NCBI RefSeq assembly: GCF_018881965.1
Contig: NZ_JACVPI010000001.1
Location: forward strand, 1,370,018 to 1,434,017
DNA: 64,000 nucleotides
From: Polynucleobacter sp. JS-Polo-80-F4
GTDB taxonomy: Bacteria > Pseudomonadota > Gammaproteobacteria > Burkholderiales > Burkholderiaceae
Reading direction: 5' to 3'
Shown here: piece by piece, positions 1 to 10,475 of the stretch
How the letters are laid out: each line of letters opens with the position of its first letter
Position numbering within the stretch: the stretch's first letter is position 1
Translations under genes and position numbers: made by a program
Notes under the pieces: generated by a model
The model's input: only the letters and a program-made list of their open reading frames with translations
What the model was told of the DNA's origin: nothing
Databases searched by the model: none

Positions 1-65
1 GTGGTATTAACCGTGTCGTATACGACATTAGTGGAAAACCGCCTGCAACGATTGAGTGGGAATAA
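1..65 (+). CDS. guaA: GMP synthase (glutamine-hydrolysing), C-terminal end only
   Basis: Frame 3 runs open from the window edge to TAA at 63-65 and ends in KPPATIEWE, the highly conserved C-terminus of GuaA. This is the dimerisation end of the enzyme that aminates XMP to GMP in the cytoplasm. Only about 20 residues are visible; the rest lies upstream of the window. The tail is distinctive enough for a firm call despite its length. Confidence 0.88.
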   Translation, partial: GINRVVYDISGKPPATIEWE

Positions 66-95
66 GGAATAGGCGATTTAAGCCTATCAACACCC

Positions 96-893
96 ATGCT
101 TGAGTTACGCGAAGCTGCACTCGCAATCTTGGCAAGTGCTGATGCACAAGACAAAGTAAGTCGCTTACTCAAGTTGTTTGATGAATATCAGCAGCAACGA
201 GTGGCCCTTGATGTTTCTCGCAAGCTTGAATCTCAAAACCTTATCCTTCCCGGTCGCCCAGTAAAGCCAGAGCTTGTACTTCCTAAGCTAGTTCCCAAAA
301 GAAGAATGGATACGCCAGAAGGTAGGGCGGGTTTGTTGCACTCACTTGCCCATATTGAATTTAATGCTATGAATCTTGCATTAGATGCCATTTGGCGCTT
401 TCCTGATATGCCTCAGGAATACTATGAGGATTGGCTAAAGGTTGCGAAAGAAGAGGCTTATCACTTCAGTTTAGTAAATGAGCATCTGCATACACTGGGT
501 TTTTCTTATGGGGACTTTCCGGCTCACAATAGTTTGTGGGAGATGGTCGAGAGAACAACGGATTCAGTCATTGCCCGCATGGCGCTGGTACCCAGAACAA
601 TGGAGGCTCGGGGATTGGATGCTGTGCCTTCGATTCGGGATCGCTTTAAACAAATAAAAGAAGTTCGTGCGGTTGAAATTCTAGAGATTATTCTCAATGA
701 TGAAATCGGTCATGTACTGATTGGTAATCGCTGGTTTAACTTCTTATGTAGCAAAGATAATCTTTCCCCGATTTCTGCTTATCGAGAATTAGCCGCCCAA
801 TATCGTGCACCTGTTCTAAAGGGGCCATTTAATATGGAGGCACGTAAGCAAGCGGGTTTTTCAACAGAAGAGTTAGATCTTCTTGGGGCATAG
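96..893 (+). CDS. DUF455 family ferritin-like protein
   Basis: This 265-residue cytoplasmic protein belongs to the DUF455 family, which adopts a ferritin-like four-helix fold; no reaction is established for it. Likely di-metal ligands are visible as Glu88 (HIEFNA), the EEAYH segment around Glu120/His123, and DEIGH around Glu203/His206. There is no signal peptide or membrane segment. No convincing Shine-Dalgarno precedes the ATG. The gene ends 3 bases before the radical SAM gene at 897, so the two are probably co-transcribed. A metal-dependent oxidase or hydroxylase role is possible but not shown. Confidence 0.85.
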   Translation: MLELREAALAILASADAQDKVSRLLKLFDEYQQQRVALDVSRKLESQNLILPGRPVKPELVLPKLVPKRRMDTPEGRAGLLHSLAHIEFNAMNLALDAIWRFPDMPQEYYEDWLKVAKEEAYHFSLVNEHLHTLGFSYGDFPAHNSLWEMVERTTDSVIARMALVPRTMEARGLDAVPSIRDRFKQIKEVRAVEILEIILNDEIGHVLIGNRWFNFLCSKDNLSPISAYRELAAQYRAPVLKGPFNMEARKQAGFSTEELDLLGA

Positions 894-896
894 CGA

Positions 897-2801
897 ATGA
901 GTATGAAGGTATTAAGCCTCATCCCACCTATGACTCAGCTGAATACGCCGTATCCTTCTACGGCGTACATCACAGGGTTTTTGAGATCACGCGGCATCGA
1001 TGCTGTTCAAGAAGATCTCGCACTAGCTCTTGTACTCAGTTTTTTTACTCCAGAAGGTATGACCGAGATTCGAGCTGAGGCTCTTGGTGTTCCTGAAGAG
1101 GGTCGCAGTGCCAGCGTAAATTTTTTCTTAGATTATTTTGATTCTTATCAAGCTTCTATCTCACCAGTTATTCATTTCTTGCAGGGTCGTGACAGTACCT
1201 TAAGTCACCGTATTAATACCCGTGATTTTTTGCCTGAGGGTCCCCGCTTTGCTGCGCTCGATGTCTTTGACGATGAGGAAGCTGCTGATTCATTGGCTTG
1301 GGCCTTCGGCGCTCTTGGCTCACAGGATAGAGCCCGTCATTTAGCAACCCTGTATCTCAATGATTTGTCTGATGTGCTGCGTGATGCAGTGGATGATCGT
1401 TTTGAGTTCGTGCGCTATGCTGAATCTTTGGCTAGCAGCCAGCCTACATTTACCCCCCTGGCTGAGGCTCTTCAAGCAGAACCAACGCTCATGGATTTGC
1501 ATTTACAGGCACTTGCCACTCAAGCAATTGATCGCCATCGACCAAACTTGGTACTTCTGTCCGTGCCTTTCCCGGGCGCAATGTACGCCGCTTTGCGAAT
1601 AGCCCAAGTGATTAAGGGTGCTCACCCAGAAATCAAAATTGCCTTAGGCGGTGGATATGTCAATACAGAACTGAGGGAGTTATCTGATCCTCGTATTTTT
1701 GATTATGTTGATTTCATCACGCTAGATTCAGGTGAGAGGCCTTTGCTCGCTTTGCTTGAGCATCTCAATGGCAAGCGTTCTGCTGAGCGATTGGTGCGCA
1801 CTTTTCTTCGTAATTCTAATACGCAGGTGCAATATCTAAATTGGCAAGAGCCGGATGTGCCTTTTGAGGAGGTGGGTACCGCTACTTGGGATGGCCTGCC
1901 ACTAGATTCTTATCTATCGCTTCTGGATATGTTAAATCCAATGCATCGCTTGTGGAGTGATGGCCGCTGGAATAAGCTGACTGTTGCGCACGGATGTTAT
2001 TGGAAAAAATGCAGCTTCTGCGATGTGTCGCTTGACTATATCTCTCGTTATGAGACTGCATCAGCCAGTTTATTGGTGGACCGCATTGAGCACATTGTTG
2101 CTGAGACTGGGCAGACAGGTTTTCATTTTGTAGATGAGGCCGCACCTCCGAAAATATTAAAGGCTTTGGCTGAGGAGCTTATTCGTCGTAAGGTGCTTAT
2201 CTCTTGGTGGGGAAATATTCGCTTTGAGAAAACCTTTACCCCTGAATTAGCTGAGCTTTTAGCGCGGAGTGGTTGTATTGCTATGTCTGGCGGCCTTGAA
2301 GTTGCTTCCGATCGCCTCCTAAATCTAATGAAAAAAGGTGTATCCGTGGAGCAGGTGGCTCAAGTTACCAAAGGGTTCTCGGACGCTGGCATCTTAGTGC
2401 ATGCCTATCTGATGTATGGCTTTCCTACTCAAACTGTACAGGAGACGGTGGATGCTTTGGAGTATGTGAGACAGCTTTTTGAGCATGGCTGCATTCAAAG
2501 TGGGTTCTTTCATCGCTTTACTTGTACCGTGCATTCTCCAGTAGGTCAGAACCCTCAAGAATATGGAATTGACTTGATTCCATTGCCAGAAATCACTTTT
2601 GCTAAAAATGATGTGCTCTTTATTGATCCCACCGGGGTTGATCATGACGCACTAGGGCAGGGTCTAAAGAAGGCTATCTATAACTATATGCATGGCGTAG
2701 GATTTGATATTAAGACCCAGTCCTGGTTTGATGACTTGGGTATTGCTATTCCCAAGACAAAAGTACCAAAGAATTTTATTGAAAACGCGTTATATCGATA
2801 G
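897..2801 (+). CDS. Radical SAM protein with B12-binding-like N-terminal half
   Basis: At 634 residues this resembles the B12-binding-type radical SAM proteins. The N-terminal half has a Rossmann-like segment (LGGGYV near residue 250) but no obvious DxHxxG cobalamin motif. The [4Fe-4S] cysteines are Cys367, Cys372 and Cys375, spaced Cx4Cx2C rather than the usual Cx3Cx2C. Downstream are the expected barrel features, such as SGGLEVASDRLL and a YGFPTQT segment. It follows the DUF455 gene by 3 bases, which suggests joint function. An in-frame ATG at 903 is an alternative start. The substrate is unknown. Confidence 0.8.
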   Translation: MSMKVLSLIPPMTQLNTPYPSTAYITGFLRSRGIDAVQEDLALALVLSFFTPEGMTEIRAEALGVPEEGRSASVNFFLDYFDSYQASISPVIHFLQGRDSTLSHRINTRDFLPEGPRFAALDVFDDEEAADSLAWAFGALGSQDRARHLATLYLNDLSDVLRDAVDDRFEFVRYAESLASSQPTFTPLAEALQAEPTLMDLHLQALATQAIDRHRPNLVLLSVPFPGAMYAALRIAQVIKGAHPEIKIALGGGYVNTELRELSDPRIFDYVDFITLDSGERPLLALLEHLNGKRSAERLVRTFLRNSNTQVQYLNWQEPDVPFEEVGTATWDGLPLDSYLSLLDMLNPMHRLWSDGRWNKLTVAHGCYWKKCSFCDVSLDYISRYETASASLLVDRIEHIVAETGQTGFHFVDEAAPPKILKALAEELIRRKVLISWWGNIRFEKTFTPELAELLARSGCIAMSGGLEVASDRLLNLMKKGVSVEQVAQVTKGFSDAGILVHAYLMYGFPTQTVQETVDALEYVRQLFEHGCIQSGFFHRFTCTVHSPVGQNPQEYGIDLIPLPEITFAKNDVLFIDPTGVDHDALGQGLKKAIYNYMHGVGFDIKTQSWFDDLGIAIPKTKVPKNFIENALYR

Positions 2802-2865
2802 CGCTCAAGAATAAGTCAGATATACAATTATTTTGTATGGTTCTAAATTAACGTAGGAGCAACAA

Positions 2866-3567
2866 ATGAATTTATCGCGACGCACATTCATAGCATCAGC
2901 TGCTTTAGCTCCAGTCGCATGTGGTGTACCGTTGGCATATCAACGCGGTACTCCCGTTGCTCAGCCAAACCCCGCTCCAACTATTAGGGCTCCTCAGGTA
3001 GGGCAGGAGTGGACCTACATTAAGCGTGACGTTTTTGATGGCAAGATTCGTGGCGTCATTACCGAGCGTGTTTCTAGTGTTGGTTCAACTATTGTGATTG
3101 AGCGCTCTGACGAAAATGGTGGCCAATTGGCCAGCGAGATACAGGGTCCTTGGGGTATGGTGCAGATTGATACTGCTTGGCCACGCTTACTGAGTTTTAA
3201 GCCGGCTATTCCGTTATGGCCGCAAGAATTATCTTCTAGCTGGAGCAAGCAGTTCACTACCAAATATAGCTTGGGTGGGTACTCTGATAACTCCTATAAC
3301 TGGCAGGAATACATGAGTGCCCATGGTTGGGAGCAAATTACGGTGCCTGCTGGAACCTTTTTAACTTTACGTTATCAAAATCTCATTAACTACGAGAGTG
3401 AAGACGATAACAAAGTGAACTGCATACGCAAAGAGACTATTTGGTTTGCGCCTAGTATTGGTCGCTGGGTAGCCCGTGAGTCTTCTGGTTCCTACATGAT
3501 CCAAGGTCAACTAGGTATGCCAAATTTAGAGGATAGTTTGCAATGGCAGCTCAGCTCTTACAAGTAA
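2866..3567 (+). CDS. Exported hypothetical protein, paralogue of the next gene
   Basis: This 233-residue protein starts MNLSRRTFIASAALAPVACG: a twin-arginine motif (SRRTFIAS), a hydrophobic stretch and a possible lipobox (PVAC), so it is probably exported by Tat, perhaps as a lipoprotein. The mature part begins with a Pro-rich linker and then APQVGQEW. It is rich in Trp and Tyr and looks like beta-structure. It aligns along its length with the protein encoded at 3543-4271 (shared VGQEW, PLWPQ, PAG, IGRW/VGRW). GTAGGAG lies upstream of the ATG. I do not recognise a named family. Confidence 0.72.
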   Translation: MNLSRRTFIASAALAPVACGVPLAYQRGTPVAQPNPAPTIRAPQVGQEWTYIKRDVFDGKIRGVITERVSSVGSTIVIERSDENGGQLASEIQGPWGMVQIDTAWPRLLSFKPAIPLWPQELSSSWSKQFTTKYSLGGYSDNSYNWQEYMSAHGWEQITVPAGTFLTLRYQNLINYESEDDNKVNCIRKETIWFAPSIGRWVARESSGSYMIQGQLGMPNLEDSLQWQLSSYK

Positions 3568-4271
3568 TACGCACCTATAGTGTTGCATGTTTCTTAGCAC
3601 CATTTTTTTTGGTGGGGTGTATAGCTACGCAGCCCTACCCCAAGGGTGTAGCAACCACTCAACCAATACCAACTCCTAATGTCAGAGCGCCTAAGGTAGG
3701 GCAAGAGTGGGTATATCAAGTTCGTAATGTATTTAATCAAGAGATAGTCGATACGATTACTGAAAAAGTTGTTTCAGTGGGTAGTGAAGTGCGTATAGCG
3801 CGCTCTGGAGTGAAAGCGGGACCGCTCCCTGATGAAATTCAATCAACCTGGGGTTTTGTGCAGCAAGATCCCCATTGGAACCCACCCCAGAAATTTTCAA
3901 AACCTATTCCTCTCTGGCCTCAACAATTGCAAGTGGGTTGGAATGGATTTTTCACAACCCAATATCAAGTGCCCACTTACCCAGATGGAAGTTATTACTG
4001 GGGTCTAGGGATGACCGCGACTCAATGGGAGCGCATAAAGACGCCAGCCGGGGAGTTTTTGGTATTGCAATTTCATAATGAAATACCAAATTTTGTAAGT
4101 AATGATGTATTTAGGGTCGGCAATGCTCGGCAAGAGGACCTCTGGTTTTCGCCTGAGGTGGGTCGTTGGGTGATTCGGAGAGGTTCTGGGCGCTACATCA
4201 CCGCAGGCGTGTATTGGGTGAATGCCTACTGGGAGGATTACCTGGAGTGGGAGTTAATCTCCTGGAAATAG
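3543..4271 (+). CDS. Lipoprotein, tandem paralogue of the preceding gene
   Basis: This 242-residue protein has a hydrophobic N-terminus ending in a lipobox (FFLVGC, Cys about residue 26), so it should be a lipid-anchored envelope protein. The mature sequence repeats the architecture of the upstream protein: VRAPKVGQEW, KPIPLWPQQL, FTTQY, TPAGEFLVL, PEVGRW. The start overlaps the upstream gene by 25 bases, consistent with translational coupling after a tandem duplication. The two copies use different leaders (Tat-like and Sec/lipobox) on related mature domains. Function unknown. Confidence 0.74.
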   Translation: MAAQLLQVIRTYSVACFLAPFFLVGCIATQPYPKGVATTQPIPTPNVRAPKVGQEWVYQVRNVFNQEIVDTITEKVVSVGSEVRIARSGVKAGPLPDEIQSTWGFVQQDPHWNPPQKFSKPIPLWPQQLQVGWNGFFTTQYQVPTYPDGSYYWGLGMTATQWERIKTPAGEFLVLQFHNEIPNFVSNDVFRVGNARQEDLWFSPEVGRWVIRRGSGRYITAGVYWVNAYWEDYLEWELISWK

Positions 4272-4299
4272 GCATTGCGCTTAAAATAGGTGCATTGTT

Positions 4300-4953
4300 A
4301 TGTATACCGTAAAAGAACTATTCCCCACGCTCCAGGGCGAAGGTGCCCACGCTGGTAGAGCGGCAGTATTCTGCCGTTTTGCTGGATGTAATCTTTGGAG
4401 CGGGCGCGAAGAAGATCGTGCCACAGCCATTTGTCAGTTTTGCGATACCGATTTTGTGGGTAGCGATGGCTCTGGTGGTGGTAAGTTCGAAACCGCAATT
4501 TCACTTGCAGATGCAATCGAGACTTCATGGCGAAGCACCTCTGCCGGACCTCAACAGCGTTATGTGGTTTTCACTGGCGGAGAGCCGCTCTTGCAGCTGG
4601 ATGATGAGTTAATTGACGCGCTTCATCAAAAAGGCTTTGAAGTGGCGATTGAAACCAACGGCACGATTAAAGTTCCTAAAGGGGTGGATTGGATTTGTGT
4701 AAGCCCTAAAGCTGGCGCTGAGTTGATTGTTCTTCAGGCAGATGAGTTAAAGCTCGTGATTCCACAAGCTAAGCATCAACCATTAGAAAAGCTCATGGCG
4801 CGTTTTGAGGGAATGGATTATCGCAATCGCTTCTTACAGCCTATGGATGGCCCAAACCTTAAAAGCAATACTGAATTAGCTGTAAGCTTGTGCCAAAAGC
4901 GCCCCCTGTGGAGATTAAGTTTGCAATCTCATAAGCTGATTGGGATTCGGTAA
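4300..4953 (+). CDS. queE: 7-carboxy-7-deazaguanine synthase
   Basis: QueE is the radical SAM enzyme that contracts 6-carboxytetrahydropterin to 7-carboxy-7-deazaguanine in queuosine synthesis. The N-terminus has the family signature ELFPTLQGEG, and the cluster cysteines are Cys30, Cys45 and Cys48, the long Cx14Cx2C arrangement known for some proteobacterial QueE. FTGGEPLLQ is the SAM-binding GGE motif. At 217 residues it has normal length. queD follows 46 bases downstream, so two consecutive queuosine steps are encoded together; queC is not in this window. Confidence 0.94.
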   Translation: MYTVKELFPTLQGEGAHAGRAAVFCRFAGCNLWSGREEDRATAICQFCDTDFVGSDGSGGGKFETAISLADAIETSWRSTSAGPQQRYVVFTGGEPLLQLDDELIDALHQKGFEVAIETNGTIKVPKGVDWICVSPKAGAELIVLQADELKLVIPQAKHQPLEKLMARFEGMDYRNRFLQPMDGPNLKSNTELAVSLCQKRPLWRLSLQSHKLIGIR

Positions 4954-4999
4954 ATTAGATAAGCGTTAGCTAAATGCAAATTCATTAAATAAGTATCCA

Positions 5000-5464
5000 A
5001 TGACAAATAAACAACCAGCCATTTCCATTACTCGACGTCTTGAGTTTGACTCAGGACACCGCATTCCTAATCATGATGGTCAATGTCGTCATCTGCATGG
5101 ACATCGTTATGCAATCGAAGTGACGCTCGCTGGAGAAGTGGCGGACCATCCTGGTAAGGCAGACGATGGAATGGTGCTTGACTTTGGGGATATCAAGCGC
5201 TTAACCAATCAATATGTTGTTGAGCCTTGGGATCACGCATTTTTGGTGGCTAAAGAGGATGAAGGTTTGGTAGCTTTCTTGGGAACTTTGCCCAACCATA
5301 AGACCGTCATCATGGAGCATGTGCCCACTGTAGAGAATTTGGCAAATGCTGCCTTTGCTATTTTGCAACCAGTCTTTAGTAAAGCATTTAGTGGTCGCTT
5401 GGAACTTGCTTCCATTCGTCTTTATGAGACGCCCAATTGCTGGGCAGATGTTCATTCTGCTTAA
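5000..5464 (+). CDS. queD: 6-carboxy-5,6,7,8-tetrahydropterin synthase
   Basis: QueD converts dihydroneopterin triphosphate to 6-carboxytetrahydropterin, the step before QueE. The zinc ligands of the 6-pyruvoyl-tetrahydropterin synthase fold are visible as His20 (DSGH), His33 and His35 (HLHGH), with the catalytic cysteine at Cys29. The C-terminal segment contains the family-typical LYETPNCWADV. The 154-residue length is slightly above E. coli QueD. The stop codon directly abuts the ATG of tadA, pointing to one transcript with queE and tadA. Confidence 0.94.
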   Translation: MTNKQPAISITRRLEFDSGHRIPNHDGQCRHLHGHRYAIEVTLAGEVADHPGKADDGMVLDFGDIKRLTNQYVVEPWDHAFLVAKEDEGLVAFLGTLPNHKTVIMEHVPTVENLANAAFAILQPVFSKAFSGRLELASIRLYETPNCWADVHSA

Positions 5465-6863
<1,399 letters not shown>

Positions 6864-6864
<1 letters not shown>

Positions 6865-7511
6865 TGTTTAGCGGCCATCGTTTAAGCCATTCTTTCTTGA
6901 AGGGCGCCCTCATTTCGATTGCGCTTACATTTGCGGGAGCATCAATGGCAACTGAAGAACCAAAATATTCCGTACTCGAAAAGGAACCCCCTTTTGAAGT
7001 CCGTGCTTATGCCTCCATGATTGTGGCCGAGGTACAAGTCGACGGTGATTTAGACGAGGCCTCTAGTCAGGGGTTTCGCTTGATTGCAGCCTATATTTTT
7101 GGCCAGAATCAAGTGAGCGAAAAAATTGCCATGACTGCCCCTGTGATGGTAGAGGATCAAAAACAAAAGAGTGCCAAGATCGCCATGACTGCCCCTGTTG
7201 GGATTGAATCCAATGCTGGCAAGTGGACTGTGTCATTTGTAATGCCTGCTGAGTACACCATGGAAACAATTCCGAAGCCAATCAATCCACAGGTGCAATT
7301 ACGTCAAATTCCTGGAGTAAAAAAGGCGGTAATCAGTTTCACGGGTTTTTATAACCAGCAAAAAGTTGCTGAGAAAACGCTAGAACTCGAGCAGTGGATG
7401 AAAACCAGAAATCTTCAGGCTGCTGGAGCCCCTAATTTTTCACGATACAACCCGCCCTGGACTTTGCCCTTCATGCGGCGTAATGAGGTCATGCTTAACC
7501 TGCGTGACTAG
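6864..7511 (+). CDS. SOUL family heme-binding protein, exported
   Basis: The mature region (EEPKYSVLEKEPPFEVRAY, KIAMTAPV occurring twice, SFVMPAEYTMETIPKP) matches the SOUL/HBP heme-binding family. An N-terminal hydrophobic segment ending at GASMA suggests Sec export to the periplasm. I chose the ATG at 6864, whose A is the last base of the ldcA stop (TAATG), over an upstream in-frame GTG at 6858. The protein is 215 residues long. Its C-terminal stop overlaps the convergent rlmJ stop within CTAG. Its role beyond probable heme or tetrapyrrole binding is unknown. Confidence 0.85.
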
Positions 7512-8395
7512 TTCTTCGCTTCAAAGCTTTTTAATACAAATTGGCCACCACCATTTATGCCTAGGGCCTTGGTCAAAACCGGTAGAGCCTGCGCCAAGTG
7601 TTTTTCTAGAGTCCATGGCGGATTAATGATGAACATACCGCTTGCCTGCAAGCGACGCTCACCTGGTGCATTTTCAACACGCAACTCTGTATGCAGCCAA
7701 GAACGCTTATGAGCTGCTGCAATCTTTTTGAGACGATCAGGTAGGGCTGCAGATTCTCTTCTAGAGAGTACGGGGTACCACACCGCATAACAGCCGGTAG
7801 CAAAGCGTTGTAGAGCTTCTTCCATGGCAACTTCAAGGTAGCGATAGTCTTGCTTATCTTCGTAAGAGGGATCAATTAACACTAACCCACGTCTACTGGG
7901 GGGTGGGACCAAACCCTTCAGTCGTGCAAAACTATCCTCGGCATAAATATCGGTCTGCTTGGACTGTTTCAGTTCACGAATATTGTGGCGCAGAATATCA
8001 ATCTCTTTAGGGTGTAGTTCAAATAGCTTGAGGCGGTCTTGAGGGCGTAATAAGCGCGCCAGAATAAACGGAGAGCCTGGGTAAGTGGAGAGCTGTCCCT
8101 CAACATTCTCGGCTTCAATGCATCCTAGATACTCTTGAATACTCTCTGGTACTGGCGTGTTAGCGTGCTTGCAAGTGTCGATATATTGCATCAAGCGAAA
8201 AATACCGCCATCAGCCTCTTTACTTACTGTGGAGAAACCATCCTGCAGGCTGTATATACCAGCGCCTGCATGGGTATCCACCATCGTGATTGCGCCAGGC
8301 TTCTCTTGGAGGTAATTCACCAAATGAATTAAGGTCAGATGCTTGAGAATGTCTGCGTGACTTCCAGCATGAAATGCGTGTCGATAGCTAAACAT
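7508..8395 (-). CDS. rlmJ: 23S rRNA (adenine(2030)-N6)-methyltransferase
   Basis: RlmJ methylates A2030 of 23S rRNA. The protein opens with MFSYRHAFHAGSHADILKH, characteristic of the family, followed by an SAM-binding region (VDTHAGAGIY) and the catalytic (D/N)PP(Y/F)-type motif as LIDPSYE. The 295-residue length is slightly above E. coli RlmJ. The gene closes a minus-strand run and its stop TAG overlaps the stop of the plus-strand SOUL gene, leaving no room for a terminator. Confidence 0.93.
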   Translation of the reverse strand: MFSYRHAFHAGSHADILKHLTLIHLVNYLQEKPGAITMVDTHAGAGIYSLQDGFSTVSKEADGGIFRLMQYIDTCKHANTPVPESIQEYLGCIEAENVEGQLSTYPGSPFILARLLRPQDRLKLFELHPKEIDILRHNIRELKQSKQTDIYAEDSFARLKGLVPPPSRRGLVLIDPSYEDKQDYRYLEVAMEEALQRFATGCYAVWYPVLSRRESAALPDRLKKIAAAHKRSWLHTELRVENAPGERRLQASGMFIINPPWTLEKHLAQALPVLTKALGINGGGQFVLKSFEAKN

Positions 8396-8401
8396 CTTTA
8401 A

Positions 8402-9193
8402 TTACTGTGCCTTGCCAGGTGTTTGGGTAAATTGCGCCTTTATATAAAAGACGAGAGTAGTAGCCACAATGGCAATAGATAAATATTGCAATGGAAGATT
8501 GAGCTCTAAATCCATCACTTGAGTCAGGTGGGCATACATGGCCACAACACCACCAAGCGCAATCAGGTGCGCCCAAATCTTTCTTGGTCCTAGTTGGGCC
8601 TCCGGCAATTGGTTTGCTATTAAAGCCCCAATCATTCCGCACCAGATGCCAAAGCCTGCGCCCCCTAGAACATCAGTAAGCCAGTGAGCTCCTACAGCGC
8701 TGCGTGAAAGTCCCACTAATAATGCCAGTAAAAATAGCGGCAACAATAGTGTGCGCTTGCTCTTTTCAGTAGAAAAATAAAAGGCACTTGCAATAGCAAA
8801 TACAGTCAGCGTATGGCCTGAGGGAAAGGCTTTATAGAAAAGTGCTTCACCAATGCGATAAAAGCTTCCATCGGTCAAAACACCGGCAGGTCTTGGTAGA
8901 TCAAAAGCTCTTTTTAATAAGGCGCTCGATATAGCCGCTATCGCACCAGAAAAAATGCCTGCTGAAAGTAGGCGGGGGGCAATGAGCAACAGTGGGAAGG
9001 AAAGTGCAAACAATCCCCAGCCGTTACCAAAAAAAGTTAGCCAAGCCCAAACAGTGTCAGGTAGTAGTTGTGTAAAGCCATTAATAAATAAAAAACTACT
9101 ACTTTGAAATTCGCCGAAGTAGATTAGAGAGGCGAGCGCAAGAGGGGCTAGTGGAATGAACCAAGCAAATGTAGGAATTGCTTTGTTACTCAT
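8402..9193 (-). CDS. PAP2-superfamily membrane phosphatase
   Basis: This 263-residue polytopic membrane protein has the three phosphatase motifs of the PAP2 superfamily: KRAFDLPRP, PSGH and SRSAVGAHWLTD. Such enzymes act on lipid phosphates or pyrophosphates at the outer face of the inner membrane, for example undecaprenyl pyrophosphate or lipid A phosphate. About six hydrophobic helices are visible. Its neighbours (GT9, UPF0104-like and GT39 genes) suggest a role in lipid-linked glycan or lipid A modification. The exact substrate cannot be read from sequence. Confidence 0.86.
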   Translation of the reverse strand: MSNKAIPTFAWFIPLAPLALASLIYFGEFQSSSFLFINGFTQLLPDTVWAWLTFFGNGWGLFALSFPLLLIAPRLLSAGIFSGAIAAISSALLKRAFDLPRPAGVLTDGSFYRIGEALFYKAFPSGHTLTVFAIASAFYFSTEKSKRTLLLPLFLLALLVGLSRSAVGAHWLTDVLGGAGFGIWCGMIGALIANQLPEAQLGPRKIWAHLIALGGVVAMYAHLTQVMDLELNLPLQYLSIAIVATTLVFYIKAQFTQTPGKAQ

Positions 9194-9198
9194 CCAGT

Positions 9199-10458
9199 TT
9201 AACGAGCCTTCTCTTTATCAGCATCATCCAGTTGCTTAATTACCTTATCCAACACTTGTGTGACAGTAATAGCTTGCATGCACACATTGTCGTGACAAGG
9301 TGTTTTGCGATGATTTGCAGCGCTCACACAAGGTGAGCAGGCAAGGTTAGCCGTAATGGCGATGGAGTTGCCTACAGAACCATACAAAGCAGGAGTCTCA
9401 GGCCCAAACAGAACAACAGTTCTCAATGGTGTTACTGCTGAGAAGTGACCAGGACCAGAATCATTTGTCACCATGACATCTGAGAGGGTATAGAGCGGTG
9501 GCAACTCGCCAAAGCTGACCTGACCGGCAAAGTTCAATGCATTTTTAACATTCGCCACGGCACGAACTTTTTCTACGTACACAAATTCAGCAGGTGAGCC
9601 AGTGATCAAAATGAGATCCCTTGGATATTGCTGATGAATTGCTTGAATCAATTCAGAAAAGCGTTGTTGTGCCCAGCGACGCTGTGGAAGTAAGTCGCTT
9701 GCATTTGGATTGATCAGAATCAAACGATTTTTGCCGGGGGTGTAATCGATGCGAGCTTCCTTGGCCATTTTCTCAATGCGCTCACGCACCTTTTGTAGAG
9801 CCTCTGGATTAATGATGGCCTGCTCTAAACGCACCTCAGAATCTTTAATCTCAATCTTGCTAAAAGGAACTTCAATCTTTTGAGCAAAGGCTGCATGAAT
9901 TAAAGACAGGAAATTCTTGGTGATATGAATGTGTGGGTTGTAATGCACCTTGCGGGTCAGCATGAACCCACGCCATAGGCCTTCACCGTGATAGATGTGA
10001 TAGCCCACGCGACGACGTGCACCGCACATCCCGGTAAGTAAGGCGGTAAATCGGGAGAATAGTTCTAAGTCAATAACGGTATCAATACGGTGCTTACGAG
10101 CAAGAATCAAAAAGCGCAGCGTATCCTTAATGAGGCCACCCAAGCTCGATGAGTCAATGGTGAAAATATTTTCTGGCTTGACGGTATTGAGTAAAGTGAG
10201 GCTAGCGCGATTACTTTTGAAGATTAAGAAAAATAACTCTGCTCCGCGTGCTTTTGCATTACGCATTGCTGGGTCAACCAAAATGGCACTTCCCATTTCA
10301 GAGAGTTCAATAAAGAGTAATTTCTTTGGTGTCTCTGAGCTGCGACTGAAAATATTTTTTACGCCGTCAATAAGAGCGATAAATGGGCTGACGATGGCAC
10401 AAAGAGGTACACCAACCCAGTGATCAATGGCGCGCATTGTGTTGACGCTAATAGTCAT
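9199..10458 (-). CDS. Glycosyltransferase family 9 (heptosyltransferase-like)
   Basis: The 419-residue protein has the GT9 layout: an N-terminal Rossmann half with ELSEMGSAILVDPAM and a C-terminal half with TNDSGPGHFSAV, which contains the donor-binding Asp-Ser-Gly-Pro, then a CSPC...C...CM cysteine region often seen at the end of ADP-heptose:LPS heptosyltransferases. A cytoplasmic or peripheral membrane enzyme of LPS core or a related glycolipid is likely. ATG at 10437 is an alternative start. It lies between PAP2 and UPF0104-like genes on the same strand. Confidence 0.82.
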   Translation of the reverse strand: MTISVNTMRAIDHWVGVPLCAIVSPFIALIDGVKNIFSRSSETPKKLLFIELSEMGSAILVDPAMRNAKARGAELFFLIFKSNRASLTLLNTVKPENIFTIDSSSLGGLIKDTLRFLILARKHRIDTVIDLELFSRFTALLTGMCGARRRVGYHIYHGEGLWRGFMLTRKVHYNPHIHITKNFLSLIHAAFAQKIEVPFSKIEIKDSEVRLEQAIINPEALQKVRERIEKMAKEARIDYTPGKNRLILINPNASDLLPQRRWAQQRFSELIQAIHQQYPRDLILITGSPAEFVYVEKVRAVANVKNALNFAGQVSFGELPPLYTLSDVMVTNDSGPGHFSAVTPLRTVVLFGPETPALYGSVGNSIAITANLACSPCVSAANHRKTPCHDNVCMQAITVTQVLDKVIKQLDDADKEKAR

Positions 10459-10475
10459 AGTTTTACTCTACAGAA

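Noticed and set aside
69..87. ATAGGC/GCCTAT hairpin between guaA and the DUF455 gene as a terminator
   Set aside because: Stem is 6 bases only and no T-run follows.
2822..2838. ATACAA/TTGTAT hairpin as terminator after the radical SAM gene
   Set aside because: AT-rich weak stem with no T-run.
4272..4299. preQ1 riboswitch before queE
   Set aside because: Only 28 bases lie between the upstream stop and the queE start, too short for the aptamer unless inside the upstream gene, and no pattern was seen.
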